DNA of 64,000 nucleotides from UBA4466 sp963925035 (lineage in GTDB: Bacteria; Bacteroidota; Bacteroidia; Flavobacteriales_D; Crocinitomicaceae), in NCBI GenBank assembly GCA_963925035.1, contig CAWUSK010000031.1, forward strand, positions 7,947-71,946, written 5' to 3'. Positions 44,115-52,637 of this stretch are shown here, in pieces (within the stretch, counting starts at the first letter, position 1; each line of letters opens with the position of its first letter). The position numbers and the translations under genes were made by a program. A model generated the notes under the pieces. It was not told where the DNA came from. It made no database searches and saw only the letters and a program-made list of their open reading frames with translations.

Positions 44115-44980
44115 CCTAGGTATGATTTTAGCATCCGGCTTCGGGAAGTGTGTTTTAATCTACGAATTGCTTTTTCTTTAATTTGGCGAACTCTCTCTCT
44201 AGTTAGTTCAAAACGCTCACCGATTTCTTCTAATGTCATTGTCGCTCTTCCATTCAAACCAAAGTACAAACGAACTACGTCTCCTTCGCGCGAAGTCAAG
44301 GTAGACAACGACCGATCAATTTCCTTTTGTAAGGATTCTATTACCAATGCTCTTTCTGGACCAGGTAAAGTGTCATTTGGAAGCAAATCATACATACTTG
44401 ATGATGATTCATCTCCATCCACCAAAGGTGCATCCATAGAAACGTGGCGACTATTATTTTGCAATGACGTGCGTACTTCATTTACTGAAAGGTCAAGAAA
44501 CTCAGCCAACTCGTCTGAAGACGGAGGTCGCTCTAGTTGCTGTTCCAGTTCTGAAAATGCACGGTTAATTTTATTAATTGTTCCGATTTTATTCAAAGGC
44601 AAACGAACTATACGAGCTTGTTCGGCCAAAGCTTGTAAGATGGATTGACGAATCCACCAAACAGCATAGGAAATGAATTTAAATCCACGACTTTCATCGA
44701 AACGCTCTGCAGCTTTGATTAATCCCAAATTCCCTTCATTGATTAAATCAGGTAAAGATAATCCTTGGTTTTGGTACTGTTTAGAAACAGAAACAACAAA
44801 ACGAAGGTTTGCTTTCGTCAAACGATCCAAGGCTTGGCGATCACCATTCTTAATTCTTTTTGCTAATTCAACTTCTTCTTCGGCAGATATCAGATCAACT
44901 CGTCCAATTTCCTGCAAATACTTATCTAGAGACGCTGTCTCTCGATTTGTAACTTGCTTGGTAATTTTTAATTGTCTCAT
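44111..44980 (-). CDS. rpoD: Primary RNA polymerase sigma factor (short Bacteroidota type)
   Basis: 289 aa. Region 1.2 (TASLDKYLQEIGRVDLISAEEE), region 2 (ANLRFVVSVSKQYQNQGL … FKFISYAVWWIRQSI), region 3 and region 4.2 (TLEEIGERFELTRERVRQIK) are complete. There is no region 1.1 and no non-conserved insertion, as in the sigma-ABfr primary factor of Bacteroidota. This factor recognises TTTG…TAnnTTTG, which explains the promoter boxes in this window. The gene converges on priA and overlaps it by four bases (TTAA). The 169 bases upstream show no clear -7 box. Confidence 0.94.
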   Translation of the reverse strand: MRQLKITKQVTNRETASLDKYLQEIGRVDLISAEEEVELAKRIKNGDRQALDRLTKANLRFVVSVSKQYQNQGLSLPDLINEGNLGLIKAAERFDESRGFKFISYAVWWIRQSILQALAEQARIVRLPLNKIGTINKINRAFSELEQQLERPPSSDELAEFLDLSVNEVRTSLQNNSRHVSMDAPLVDGDESSSSMYDLLPNDTLPGPERALVIESLQKEIDRSLSTLTSREGDVVRLYFGLNGRATMTLEEIGERFELTRERVRQIKEKAIRRLKHTSRSRMLKSYLG

Positions 44981-45137
44981 ATAAACCTTTTTATATCCTT
45001 ACCTTTATAATAACGCTCAATTATTTGTTTAGTTGGGTTATTTTTCGTGAAAAACACAAAAAATGAATATTCACAAGAATAACATGGTTGTTTTGCCCTT
45101 TTGAATGAATATTTAGAAATTATTAATTTGCTATACC

Positions 45138-45145
45138 TATTTTTG
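45138..45145 (+). promoter_or_regulatory. -7 box four bases from a start codon
   Basis: TATTTTTG, full match, ends four bases before the ATG at 45150. It predicts a leaderless or nearly leaderless message for the phosphatase gene. Confidence 0.5.
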
Positions 45146-45149
45146 TCCT

Positions 45150-45608
45150 ATGAAAATACTAATGGTCTGTTTAGGAAATATTTGTCGTTCACCTTTGGCA
45201 GATGGATTACTTCGAGAAAAAGTAAAACAATTAAACTTGGACATTGTAGTTGATTCTGCTGGAACTTCCAATCACCATGTTGGTCAAGCTCCTGATACTC
45301 GAATGAGTGCAATAGCAAGACAAAAAGGATTAACCATTGACAATTTAAAAGCAAGACAATTCACCAAGACAGATTTCGGAGATTTTGACTTAATTTTTGT
45401 GATGGACAAAAGCAATTATTCCAATGTTGTTGCTTTGGCTAGTTCAGAAGAGGACAGAGCAAAAGTACATTTGATGTTAAACGAATTACACCCAAATCAA
45501 GATTTAGAAGTACCAGACCCATATTTTGGTGGTGAACAAGGATTTACTGACGTATATAATTTACTGGATGATGCGACAAATGCACTCATCAAAAAAAGAT
45601 TAAACTAA
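45150..45608 (+). CDS. Low-molecular-weight protein-tyrosine phosphatase
   Basis: 152 aa. The P-loop CLGNICRSP (Cys7 and Arg13) at the extreme N-terminus and the general-acid loop VPDPYFGG (DP) near residue 125 are those of the LMW-PTP family. It dephosphorylates tyrosine residues on proteins, or may belong to the low-specificity group. No tyrosine kinase (Wzc type) is nearby. The stop overlaps the start of the next gene in TAATG, so the two are translated together. Confidence 0.93.
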   Translation: MKILMVCLGNICRSPLADGLLREKVKQLNLDIVVDSAGTSNHHVGQAPDTRMSAIARQKGLTIDNLKARQFTKTDFGDFDLIFVMDKSNYSNVVALASSEEDRAKVHLMLNELHPNQDLEVPDPYFGGEQGFTDVYNLLDDATNALIKKRLN

Positions 45609-46321
45609 TGACACTAGGAAATTTACTAATGATCCCAACAACCTTGGGCGGAGAATCAACAACAGATATAATTCCTGAAGATGTGCGTTCATGGGTGATT
45701 GAATTAAGAACCTTCATCGTTGAAGATATTAAATCAGCACGACGTTTTTTGCGAAAACTAGATCGTACTTTTCCTATCGATGAATCCACATTTTTCATCT
45801 TAAATAAAAAAACTCCTGCGAGTGATTTAATCAGTTACATTCAACCTGCATTGAAAGGACATAACATTGGTGTAATGTCAGATGCTGGTTGCCCTGGAGT
45901 CGCAGATCCAGGAGCTTCAATAGTTGGTATTGCTCATCAACATGGAATTCGTGTTCAACCTTTGGTTGGTCCGTCTTCTATCTTATTGGCATTAATGGGA
46001 AGTGGTTTTTCGGGACAGGAATTTACATTTCATGGTTATTTACCAAAAGAACGAAAAGACCGTATTCACAGAATGAAAGATTTTGAAGGTGATTCTCGCA
46101 GAACTGGCTATACGCATTTATTCATGGACACACCATTCAGAAATATGAATGTTTTGGACGACATGCTCAATGAATTAACGGATACTACTATGCTTTGCAT
46201 TGCAAGTAACCTTACTCTTCCGCAAGAAGATATTCGTACGATGTCGGTGAAGGATTGGAGAGAAAAAGCGTATGATTTAGCTAAGAAACCAACGATGTTC
46301 GCAATTGGAAAGATACAGTAA
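45608..46321 (+). CDS. RsmI-like SAM-dependent methyltransferase
   Basis: 237 aa, tetrapyrrole-methylase fold. MSDAGCPGVADPGASIVGIA and VGPSSILLALMGSGF are the RsmI-type signatures for SAM binding. The N-terminus (LMIPTTLGGESTTDIIPEDV) is different from true RsmI. It resembles a second family, also about 235 aa, that Bacteroidota carry beside rsmI. Probable rRNA 2'-O-methylation, but that is inferred. A decayed copy of its 3' end occurs at 48849-49040. Start overlaps the phosphatase gene by one base. Confidence 0.88.
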   Translation: MTLGNLLMIPTTLGGESTTDIIPEDVRSWVIELRTFIVEDIKSARRFLRKLDRTFPIDESTFFILNKKTPASDLISYIQPALKGHNIGVMSDAGCPGVADPGASIVGIAHQHGIRVQPLVGPSSILLALMGSGFSGQEFTFHGYLPKERKDRIHRMKDFEGDSRRTGYTHLFMDTPFRNMNVLDDMLNELTDTTMLCIASNLTLPQEDIRTMSVKDWREKAYDLAKKPTMFAIGKIQ

Positions 46322-46390
46322 GAGTTTTTGTATTTAGGAAATTGCATCTACAAGTCTCGTAAAAGTGTCTCGATGTTGGAATAATTTTTT

Positions 46391-46452
46391 AAAAGTAGAT
46401 TACTCATTGTGATAAAACAATGAGTTCGCTCATCTTTCAAGTTGCTACTTTT
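46391..46452. repeat. Nested inverted repeats between the methyltransferase and LysM genes
   Basis: Outer arms AAAAGTAG (46391-46398) and CTACTTTT (46445-46452), inner arms ACTCATTG (46402-46409) and CAATGAGT (46418-46425). There is no T run after the inner stem. It could be a weak bidirectional terminator for convergent genes or a boundary of the proposed insertion. Confidence 0.4.
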
Positions 46453-47359
46453 ATAATGGAATCTTCAAAACTTGCCCTACCTTTATATTATCCGACTTCA
46501 ACTGGTTGAGGCGCTTGATTACATAAACACTGGTATGATAGCGTTGAGCAATAAAACCTAAGGTATCACCCGATTTCACCTTGTACACTTTGCTTTTTGC
46601 GCTTGCTACCTTTTTAGCTTCTACATTTTGAGTGCCTTGGCCATCCTTCATCGTATCGTATCCTGTATTCTTAAATTTTAACGAAACAATGACGGAATTA
46701 GTGCTTTCCTTATAACAATCTGTTGCATACTTGTAGAATTTCTGGCGAATATTAATATAGTTCTTGTATTCGGGCAATAATGTGCCATCCCACTCATAAC
46801 ATTGGAGGACATCCTCGTTAAAATCCAATAATAATTTAGGTTCCATTGAAGGATACCAACGGTGCATACTAGGAATCTGCCCATTTACTGCTGACAATCC
46901 ACCTCCTGCAGAACCCCGACTATCGATACATACATAACATTTTCCATCCTCACTCGGACCAACAACAGCAATCCAGTAAACGGACAAGGACAATGGGTCA
47001 ATCTGAATGTAAAGTTTTTTGATATCTGATTGAAATCCCTTTTTTCGTATGCGCTCCAGTCCTGCATTCACTTTTACATTCATATAACCACCGAAATAAT
47101 CCGTTCTTCTCCGGTTAAATGAATGCAAAGCGTCATATACTAATGACTTTCCCATTGCAGAATACGAATCACTTATCATTTCGTCATGTTTACCCAATTG
47201 GATTGTGTCAGCATCTATGCGCTGAAAAACAGGTAGGGCAATCGTTTTTTTTACTTCTGTCGAATCAATGGGCACAAATGTCTCTGACTCTTCTTGGGCA
47301 TTCACCCCAAAGAAATTAATGATACAGATATATAGAAAAAAAACACTGGTCATTTTCAA
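46451..47359 (-). CDS. Exported LysM-domain protein
   Basis: 302 aa. Signal peptide (FLYICIINFFGVNAQ), a middle domain of about 200 residues without recognised family (SMGKSLVYDALHSFNRRRTD, IDPLSLSVYWIAVVGPSEDG), and a C-terminal LysM module (YKVKSGDTLGFIAQRYHTSV … VGQVLKIPL) that binds peptidoglycan. The middle domain has Trp- and Tyr-rich beta text and a CYVCIDSRG string. It is transcribed away from the next gene, with which it probably forms a functional pair acting on the cell wall. A good promoter lies upstream. Confidence 0.82.
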   Translation of the reverse strand: MKMTSVFFLYICIINFFGVNAQEESETFVPIDSTEVKKTIALPVFQRIDADTIQLGKHDEMISDSYSAMGKSLVYDALHSFNRRRTDYFGGYMNVKVNAGLERIRKKGFQSDIKKLYIQIDPLSLSVYWIAVVGPSEDGKCYVCIDSRGSAGGGLSAVNGQIPSMHRWYPSMEPKLLLDFNEDVLQCYEWDGTLLPEYKNYINIRQKFYKYATDCYKESTNSVIVSLKFKNTGYDTMKDGQGTQNVEAKKVASAKSKVYKVKSGDTLGFIAQRYHTSVYVIKRLNQLKSDNIKVGQVLKIPL

Positions 47360-47379
47360 CTAAAAAATTGACTACTCTA

Positions 47380-47409
47380 CAAAGATAATAAGCATTTATC
47401 AAAAGACAA
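47380..47409 (-). promoter_or_regulatory. Promoter of the LysM gene
   Basis: Minus strand: TTG (47409-47407), 19-base spacer, TATCTTTG (47387-47380), a full consensus -33/-7 pair with standard spacing. It is 20 bases upstream of the ATG at 47359. Confidence 0.65.
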
Positions 47410-47440
47410 TTAAAAACAATCAACTAAAGATAAGTTAAAT

Positions 47441-47448
47441 TAACTTTG
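47441..47448 (+). promoter_or_regulatory. -7 box of the gene at 47505
   Basis: TAACTTTG, full match to TAnnTTTG, 56 bases before the ATG. It is back to back with the LysM promoter, 54 bases away, so one regulator could control both. Confidence 0.5.
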
Positions 47449-47504
47449 CAAATAAAATAAGAAGTTTAAATTAAATAAACCAATTTACTAAAGCATTACC
47501 TTGC

Positions 47505-48743
47505 ATGTCGGAAAGTCCAATTACTGAAATAAAATTTAAAAAAAGAAGGTTTCGAAAATTCTTCAAGATTTCCTATCTCACTATTATTCACGGGTTAGCG
47601 ATCTTTGGAGCCTTCCTTATCTTCACTGCATTGGCAGTTCATTTCAAATGGACCAATCAAAGCGGTACAACGGATATTAACAATCGTTATTTTGATGAGC
47701 TTGCTGATAAATACGGAAAAGATCAACTTCAGGACAGTGTTGCCTTGATTTGGCAACAAGACCAATTTTTTCAAAAGTTGGGTGTACTAGCGAAGTATAA
47801 CCCAGTTGACGCTCGAAATATCTATTCCAGCTTCGAAATCACACAGGATGCGACAATTGGACTCCGTATGTTAGATGTTGTATCATTAATGTTAAAGGAC
47901 AATAAAGCGTATCAGAAAGAATTGAAAAAATTAGACAAAGTGCAGAAAGGAAAAGATCAATCTGTTTATGCATGGTCGAATTACAAAGTTTGGGATGAAT
48001 TCAGCAAGGCCGTTTTGAGAGATAAATCGGCAATCGATTCTGTTTCCCGCATCACAGGAGTTGAATCACGACTCATTGTTATGTGTCTCGTTGGTGAACA
48101 GGTTCGGATGTTTAATTCAGGGCGGGAAAAATTTAAGCAGTACGTATATCCGTTTAGCCGGGTGATACTTCCCAATAGCAGAGGCTATGGCGTAACCAGT
48201 ATTTTAGAGCACACTGCTTTACGAATAGAAAGGAATCTGAAAAACTCGAGAAGCCCTTTTTATCCAGGTAATTATTTTGAGAAATGCCTGAACTATAATG
48301 ACTCTTTTCCTGAGCTTATTGTCGATTCCATTGAGGCACACAAACACAAAACAATCCAGCGACTAATTAAAGGTGGTGATCACTTTTATTCTTATTTGTA
48401 CACTGGCTTTCTGCTTCGTCAGTATTATTCCCAATGGGTTATGGCCGGACATGATATTTCGTACCGCCCTGAAGTATTGGGAACCTTGTTTAATATCGGA
48501 TTTGAAAAAAGCGCACCCAATGCACATCCTAAGGCTGGTGGATCTACCTTCAAGATTGGAGAAAAGGATTACACCTTCGGGGGACTTTGTTTTGAGTTCT
48601 ATTATAGTGGCGAGATGATGAAGGAATTCCCCATCACCCGGAAAACTTTTATACCCGTTAAGGAACTTGAAAGAAATAACACGATCTACCTAGAGAAGGT
48701 TAAGAAATTGATGGAAGGATATTCGCTCGAAGTCGTTTTGTGA
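47505..48743 (+). CDS. Membrane-anchored protein of unknown function (412 aa)
   Basis: Not recognised. Basic cytoplasmic N-terminus (KFKKRRFRKFFK), one membrane segment (~residues 25-47, IIHGLAIFGAFLIFTALAVH) and a large extracytoplasmic, mostly helical domain. The stretch SRITGVESRLIVMCLVGEQVRMF is reminiscent of the start of lysozyme-like transglycosylase domains (a Glu after a helix). This is followed by a long polar region with PNAHPKAGGSTFKIGEKDYTFGG, but I cannot make a firm assignment. Divergent from the LysM gene and next to a decayed methyltransferase copy. Base composition seems somewhat less AT-rich than its neighbours. Confidence 0.7.
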   Translation: MSESPITEIKFKKRRFRKFFKISYLTIIHGLAIFGAFLIFTALAVHFKWTNQSGTTDINNRYFDELADKYGKDQLQDSVALIWQQDQFFQKLGVLAKYNPVDARNIYSSFEITQDATIGLRMLDVVSLMLKDNKAYQKELKKLDKVQKGKDQSVYAWSNYKVWDEFSKAVLRDKSAIDSVSRITGVESRLIVMCLVGEQVRMFNSGREKFKQYVYPFSRVILPNSRGYGVTSILEHTALRIERNLKNSRSPFYPGNYFEKCLNYNDSFPELIVDSIEAHKHKTIQRLIKGGDHFYSYLYTGFLLRQYYSQWVMAGHDISYRPEVLGTLFNIGFEKSAPNAHPKAGGSTFKIGEKDYTFGGLCFEFYYSGEMMKEFPITRKTFIPVKELERNNTIYLEKVKKLMEGYSLEVVL

Positions 48744-48848
48744 AAAGATTCGCAGAAATTGGATCTTGGCTAATTTTCGGTGAAAATAACTTCAGAGCAG
48801 TGACGAAAGTAATAAAAACGCGGGGTAGCCTGGTGGAATAAATTTAAT

Positions 48849-49040
48849 TTATTCATGGAAACACCTTTCCGTAACATGAGCGTTCTGGATGATTTATTAA
48901 ATAATTTGATAGATCCAACAATGTTGTGCAATGCTCCTAATAACACTTTGCCACAGGAAGATGGCTATCAAAGATTGGTGTAAAAAATCGGTAATTTGGA
49001 AAAGAAACCAACAATGCTCGCAATTGGAAAGATACAGTAG
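48849..49040 (+). pseudogene. Decayed 3' end of an RsmI-like methyltransferase gene
   Basis: The translation from 48849 (LFMETPFRNMSVLDDLL … NNTLPQEDGYQRLV, stop at 48981-48983) matches the intact methyltransferase at 45608-46321 (LFMDTPFRNMNVLDDML … LTLPQEDIRT). After a frameshift the match goes on as AIKDW (intact: SVKDW). After another it ends LEKKPTMLAIGKIQ before TAG at 49038-49040 (intact: LAKKPTMFAIGKIQ). There are thus two frameshifts and no upstream 5' part. The flanking 48744-48848 holds nothing else recognisable. The divergence is too large for a fresh duplication. Confidence 0.9.
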
Positions 49041-49087
49041 ATTTCTTTTCATAGATTTACTGGTTCAATAAAGCTACCTTAGCAACT

Positions 49088-49759
49088 ATGAAAACGTATT
49101 TAAAAAAAACAGCTCTTGGACTAGGGGTTTTGCTCGAAGTATTTATTGCTTTTTTATTTTTTTATGGGACAATTGCCATGTATGGCGCAATACTTCCAAC
49201 TGGAGAGGTGAAATCTAAAGGCGAATTATACATCTACGTTCAGTCAAATGGGATTCACACGGATGTTTGTCTACCAACACAAACAGACGATGTTAATTGG
49301 TTACTTTTCATATCTCCAGAACATTACTCTAAAAACTTTTCTTTCGAATATGTAACAATCGGCTGGGGAGACAAAGGATTCTTCCTAGATACTCCGACTT
49401 GGGCAGACCTAAAAGTTTCTACTGCATTAAACGCTGCTTTCTTGCCGAGCACAACAGCAATGCATGTTAAGTACTCCAAAGAGCCAAAAGTATCTACAAC
49501 CAGAAAAAAAGTATTTCTAGACCGAGAAGATTATTTGAAAATGACGAAATACATTAAACGTAGCTTCAAAACAAAAGACAATGCCATTGAACTAATTGGA
49601 GGAAAAGGATATTCGAATGACGATAATTTTTATGAAGCGAATAAATCCTATCACATGTTTAGAACTTGCAATCGCTGGACAAATCGAGTATTGAAGGAAG
49701 CAAATATTAAAACCGGTGTGTTCGCTCTTTTTCCAAATGGAATAATCTCACATTTGTAA
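49088..49759 (+). CDS. DUF2459/TIGR02117-family protein
   Basis: 223 aa. One N-terminal membrane segment (GVLLEVFIAFLFFYGTIAMYG) and a soluble domain with the family string IYVQSNGIHTDVCLP, then FVTIGWGDKGFF-type text (EYVTIGWGDKGFFLDTPTW) and a late FRTCNRWTNRVLKEA with Cys. The His-Cys arrangement resembles NlpC-like or transglutaminase-like folds, but no activity is known. Its original upstream neighbour may have been the methyltransferase gene now left as a remnant at 48849. Confidence 0.88.
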   Translation: MKTYLKKTALGLGVLLEVFIAFLFFYGTIAMYGAILPTGEVKSKGELYIYVQSNGIHTDVCLPTQTDDVNWLLFISPEHYSKNFSFEYVTIGWGDKGFFLDTPTWADLKVSTALNAAFLPSTTAMHVKYSKEPKVSTTRKKVFLDREDYLKMTKYIKRSFKTKDNAIELIGGKGYSNDDNFYEANKSYHMFRTCNRWTNRVLKEANIKTGVFALFPNGIISHL

Positions 49760-49768
49760 AACTCTTTC

Positions 49769-50548
49769 CTACTTAAACCCCCTGCGCTTCTTAATCGCGT
49801 CGTAAGAATCTTGAATTTGCTGGAACTTTTCTTTGGCACCTTTTTGATATTCATCTCCCATTTGTGCCACTTTATCTGGATGAAATTTAATTACCATTTT
49901 TCGGTATGCTTTTTTCACTTCATCATCTGAAGCATCTGACTCAATACCTAAAATCTTGTAATCTGAATCAACATTCCGGTAAAACATGTTCTTCACACTT
50001 TCAAAGTCAGAAGAAGATACCCCCATCATTTGAGCAATTTGCTGAATGACATTGATTTCCTGAGGGGAAACATCGCCATCTGCCTTTGCTATTCCAAACA
50101 AGTAATGCAACAATTGCGCGCGAACTTCTGGCTGCATGCGCATGCGAATGTCTTGACAAATACGTTGCAATGGAATTTCTCCAGAGTCTAAAAATTGCTT
50201 TAAAGTTTGTAAATGCTGACCGGAAAATTGATTGCCAAATTGTTGGTTGAAAAACGATTTTACATAATCTAATTCTGCTTTCAGCACCTTTCCATCTGCT
50301 TTCATTACAGCTGCAGAAAGCGCCATCAGCATTGTCGGTACATCGCTCGTTGTTGAACGTTGTTGGTAGAATTGAAACAAATCTTCCGTCGTGAATTTTC
50401 GCCCTTCACTGTTTGCTTGCTGCTTCGCTTTTTTAATCACATTCTGGTAATTATCAATAAACGAACCGATAAAAAAACCGAACATTCCACCCAAAAAAGT
50501 CTTACCAAGTAAGAAAAAACCAACAAAAGCTAAAATCCACTTAAACAC
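49769..50548 (-). CDS. TerB/DnaJ-domain protein (DjlA-like)
   Basis: 259 aa. One N-terminal membrane segment with Gly-rich text (FLLGKTFLGGMFGFFIGSFI), a TerB-like helical domain (~75-185: MALSAAVMKADGKVLKAELD, YLFGIAKADGDVSPQEINVI), and a C-terminal J domain with HPD (KMVIKFHPDKVAQMG). This is the order seen in DjlA, a membrane-anchored DnaK co-chaperone. It follows htpG on the same strand after a terminator, so it may be separately expressed. Confidence 0.9.
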   Translation of the reverse strand: MFKWILAFVGFFLLGKTFLGGMFGFFIGSFIDNYQNVIKKAKQQANSEGRKFTTEDLFQFYQQRSTTSDVPTMLMALSAAVMKADGKVLKAELDYVKSFFNQQFGNQFSGQHLQTLKQFLDSGEIPLQRICQDIRMRMQPEVRAQLLHYLFGIAKADGDVSPQEINVIQQIAQMMGVSSSDFESVKNMFYRNVDSDYKILGIESDASDDEVKKAYRKMVIKFHPDKVAQMGDEYQKGAKEKFQQIQDSYDAIKKRRGFK

Positions 50549-50571
50549 TCTATTCTATTCTTTTAATAAAA

Positions 50572-50602
50572 CTGTCCGCAGTTCATCCGCGGACAGCTTT
50601 TT
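50572..50602 (-). terminator. Terminator downstream of htpG
   Basis: Stem CTGTCCGC (50572-50579) and GCGGACAG (50589-50596) with a nine-base loop. On the minus strand it is followed by TTTTATT; on the plus strand by T5. It lies between htpG and the DjlA-like gene. Confidence 0.75.
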
Positions 50603-50608
50603 ATTATT

Positions 50609-52498
50609 TTATACTAATTCAATACTTCTTTCAATGAATTTATTGAGGTCTGCACCTTTCAATAATCCCTGCGAAAGTAATGCAATATCCGTTAATTGCT
50701 TCACTTTTTGCTCCTTTGATTTCAGTGTTTTCTCCTTTAATATCGCTTCAATCTTAGGATGATTTCCATTTACCATGATGTTATGCATGTCTGGAAAAGC
50801 GCCCATAAAGCCACCGCCACCCATTTTTTGTTGCTCCATCATACGGCGAATAAACTCAGGTTGAGTAATGATAATTGGCGCATCATCAGAGTTCATGCTT
50901 TCGAATTGAATAGTGAATTTCTCTTTATTCACAGCTCTTTCAAACAAAGGTTTCAAAGCCTCTTCATCTTCTTTTGATAATTTTGAAGGAATTTCTTCGT
51001 CCTTTTGAACCAATTTGTCTAAAGTATCTGCATCAACACGAACAAAACCAATGTTATCAAATGATTGTTCCATTTTCGCAATCCAATGTGGTGCAAGTGG
51101 TCCGTTTAATTCTAATACATCGTATCCTCGTTTTTTCGCTTTGTCGACAAATCCGAACTGCTCTTCTAAACTGTTCGTGTAAAGCATTACTACTTTACCA
51201 GTATTATTCGTTTGAAGCGTTTTTACCTTTTCTTCAAATTCAGCAATCGTGTAATATTTTCCATCTGTACTTTTAACTAAAGTGAAAGCCTTTGCTTTTT
51301 CAGCAAACTTCTCATCAGACAATGTTCCGTATTGAACAAAAACTTGTAAATCTTCCCATTTCGATTCAAAATCAGCTCTGTCCTTCTTGAACATTTCTGC
51401 TAATTTATCCGCTACTTTTTTCGTGATGTGTGCCGAAATTTTCTTCACATTTCCATCACTTTGCAGGTAAGAACGAGAAACGTTTAATGGAATATCTGGC
51501 GAATCAATAACACCGTGTAACAAAGTCAAGAATTCAGGCACAATTTCTTCAACACTGTCTGTTATAAATACTTGATTCGAATATAAATTGATCTTATTGT
51601 GTTGAACTTCAATATTCTCTTTAATACGCGGAAAATATAGAATTCCCGTTAAATTAAATGGATAATCAACATTCAAGTGAATGTGAAACAATGGCGGTTC
51701 AAACGTTGATGGATACAATTCACGGTAAAATGCATTGTAATCATCCGTTGTTAAATCAACAGGTGCTTTCATCCAAGCTGGAGAAACATTGTTGACTTGA
51801 TTTGAAACTTCAATAGCGACACGTTTTACTTTATCGTTCTCATCTTTTTCTCCTTTAGGGTCATCGATGTATTCCGTTTTAGTTCCAAATTCAACTGCGA
51901 TTGGTAAAAATTTACAGTATTTATCTAAGATTCCTTGAATTCTATGCTTCTCCAAAAATTCAATAGACTCTTCATTGATAAACATTACTATGTCAGTTCC
52001 TCTTGTCTCTTTTTCTATTTCAGTAATTGTGTATTCAGGAGAACCATTACTTTCCCATTGCACAGCCTTAGATCCTTCATGACGAGAAAGTGTTCTAATC
52101 TGAACTTTCTCTGCAACCATGAAAGAAGAATAAAATCCAAGTCCAAAATGTCCAATGATTTGCTCTGCTCCTTCTTTACCTTTATATTGCTGTAAGAACT
52201 CTTCCGCTCCTGAAAATGCAATTTGGTTGATATACTTATCAATCTCATCCTCAGTCATTCCGATTCCGTTATCGCGAATTGTAAGCGTTTTTTCCTCCTT
52301 ATTCAAAATCACTTCGACTTTCAAATCTCCCAACTCTCCTTTAAAATCTCCGTTTGACGCGAAAAATTTTAATTTCTGAGATGCATCAACCGCATTCGAT
52401 ACTAACTCACGCAAGAAAATCTCATGATCAGAATACAAGAACTTCTTAATGATTGGAAATATATTCTCCGTTTGAACATTAATTTTACCTGTTTTCAT
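50609..52498 (-). CDS. htpG: Chaperone HtpG (Hsp90)
   Basis: 629 aa, a normal bacterial Hsp90. GHKL ATPase motifs: ELVSNAVDASQKLKF, DNGIGM, GHFGLGFYSSFMVAEKV. The middle domain catalytic Arg region PLNVSRSYLQSDG and the C-terminal dimerisation domain are present. It is transcribed alone, ended by a stem-loop terminator. No clear TAnnTTTG box is visible before the ATG, which may reflect a stress-type promoter. Confidence 0.97.
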   Translation of the reverse strand: MKTGKINVQTENIFPIIKKFLYSDHEIFLRELVSNAVDASQKLKFFASNGDFKGELGDLKVEVILNKEEKTLTIRDNGIGMTEDEIDKYINQIAFSGAEEFLQQYKGKEGAEQIIGHFGLGFYSSFMVAEKVQIRTLSRHEGSKAVQWESNGSPEYTITEIEKETRGTDIVMFINEESIEFLEKHRIQGILDKYCKFLPIAVEFGTKTEYIDDPKGEKDENDKVKRVAIEVSNQVNNVSPAWMKAPVDLTTDDYNAFYRELYPSTFEPPLFHIHLNVDYPFNLTGILYFPRIKENIEVQHNKINLYSNQVFITDSVEEIVPEFLTLLHGVIDSPDIPLNVSRSYLQSDGNVKKISAHITKKVADKLAEMFKKDRADFESKWEDLQVFVQYGTLSDEKFAEKAKAFTLVKSTDGKYYTIAEFEEKVKTLQTNNTGKVVMLYTNSLEEQFGFVDKAKKRGYDVLELNGPLAPHWIAKMEQSFDNIGFVRVDADTLDKLVQKDEEIPSKLSKEDEEALKPLFERAVNKEKFTIQFESMNSDDAPIIITQPEFIRRMMEQQKMGGGGFMGAFPDMHNIMVNGNHPKIEAILKEKTLKSKEQKVKQLTDIALLSQGLLKGADLNKFIERSIELV

Positions 52499-52637
52499 TC
52501 TTTTTATTTTTAATTTTTATTAATGTTTCTTATTCTTCAATGATTATGCCATCAGATTTTTAGTGACAAAGTGTCGGAGAATTTGGACAATGTGACACAG
52601 ATGCTTGATTATTTCTATTTTTACGTATAATTAAGCC

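Noticed and set aside
44148..44648. 166-codon frame antisense to the sigma factor gene
   Set aside because: Ser-rich low-information translation typical of the strand opposite a conserved gene; the sigma factor is certain.
48816..48842. tRNA-like text (GGGGTAGCCTGGTGGAA) next to the methyltransferase remnant, as if a tRNA served as integration site
   Set aside because: Resembles only a D-arm. No anticodon stem, T-arm or matching acceptor follows within 80 bases.
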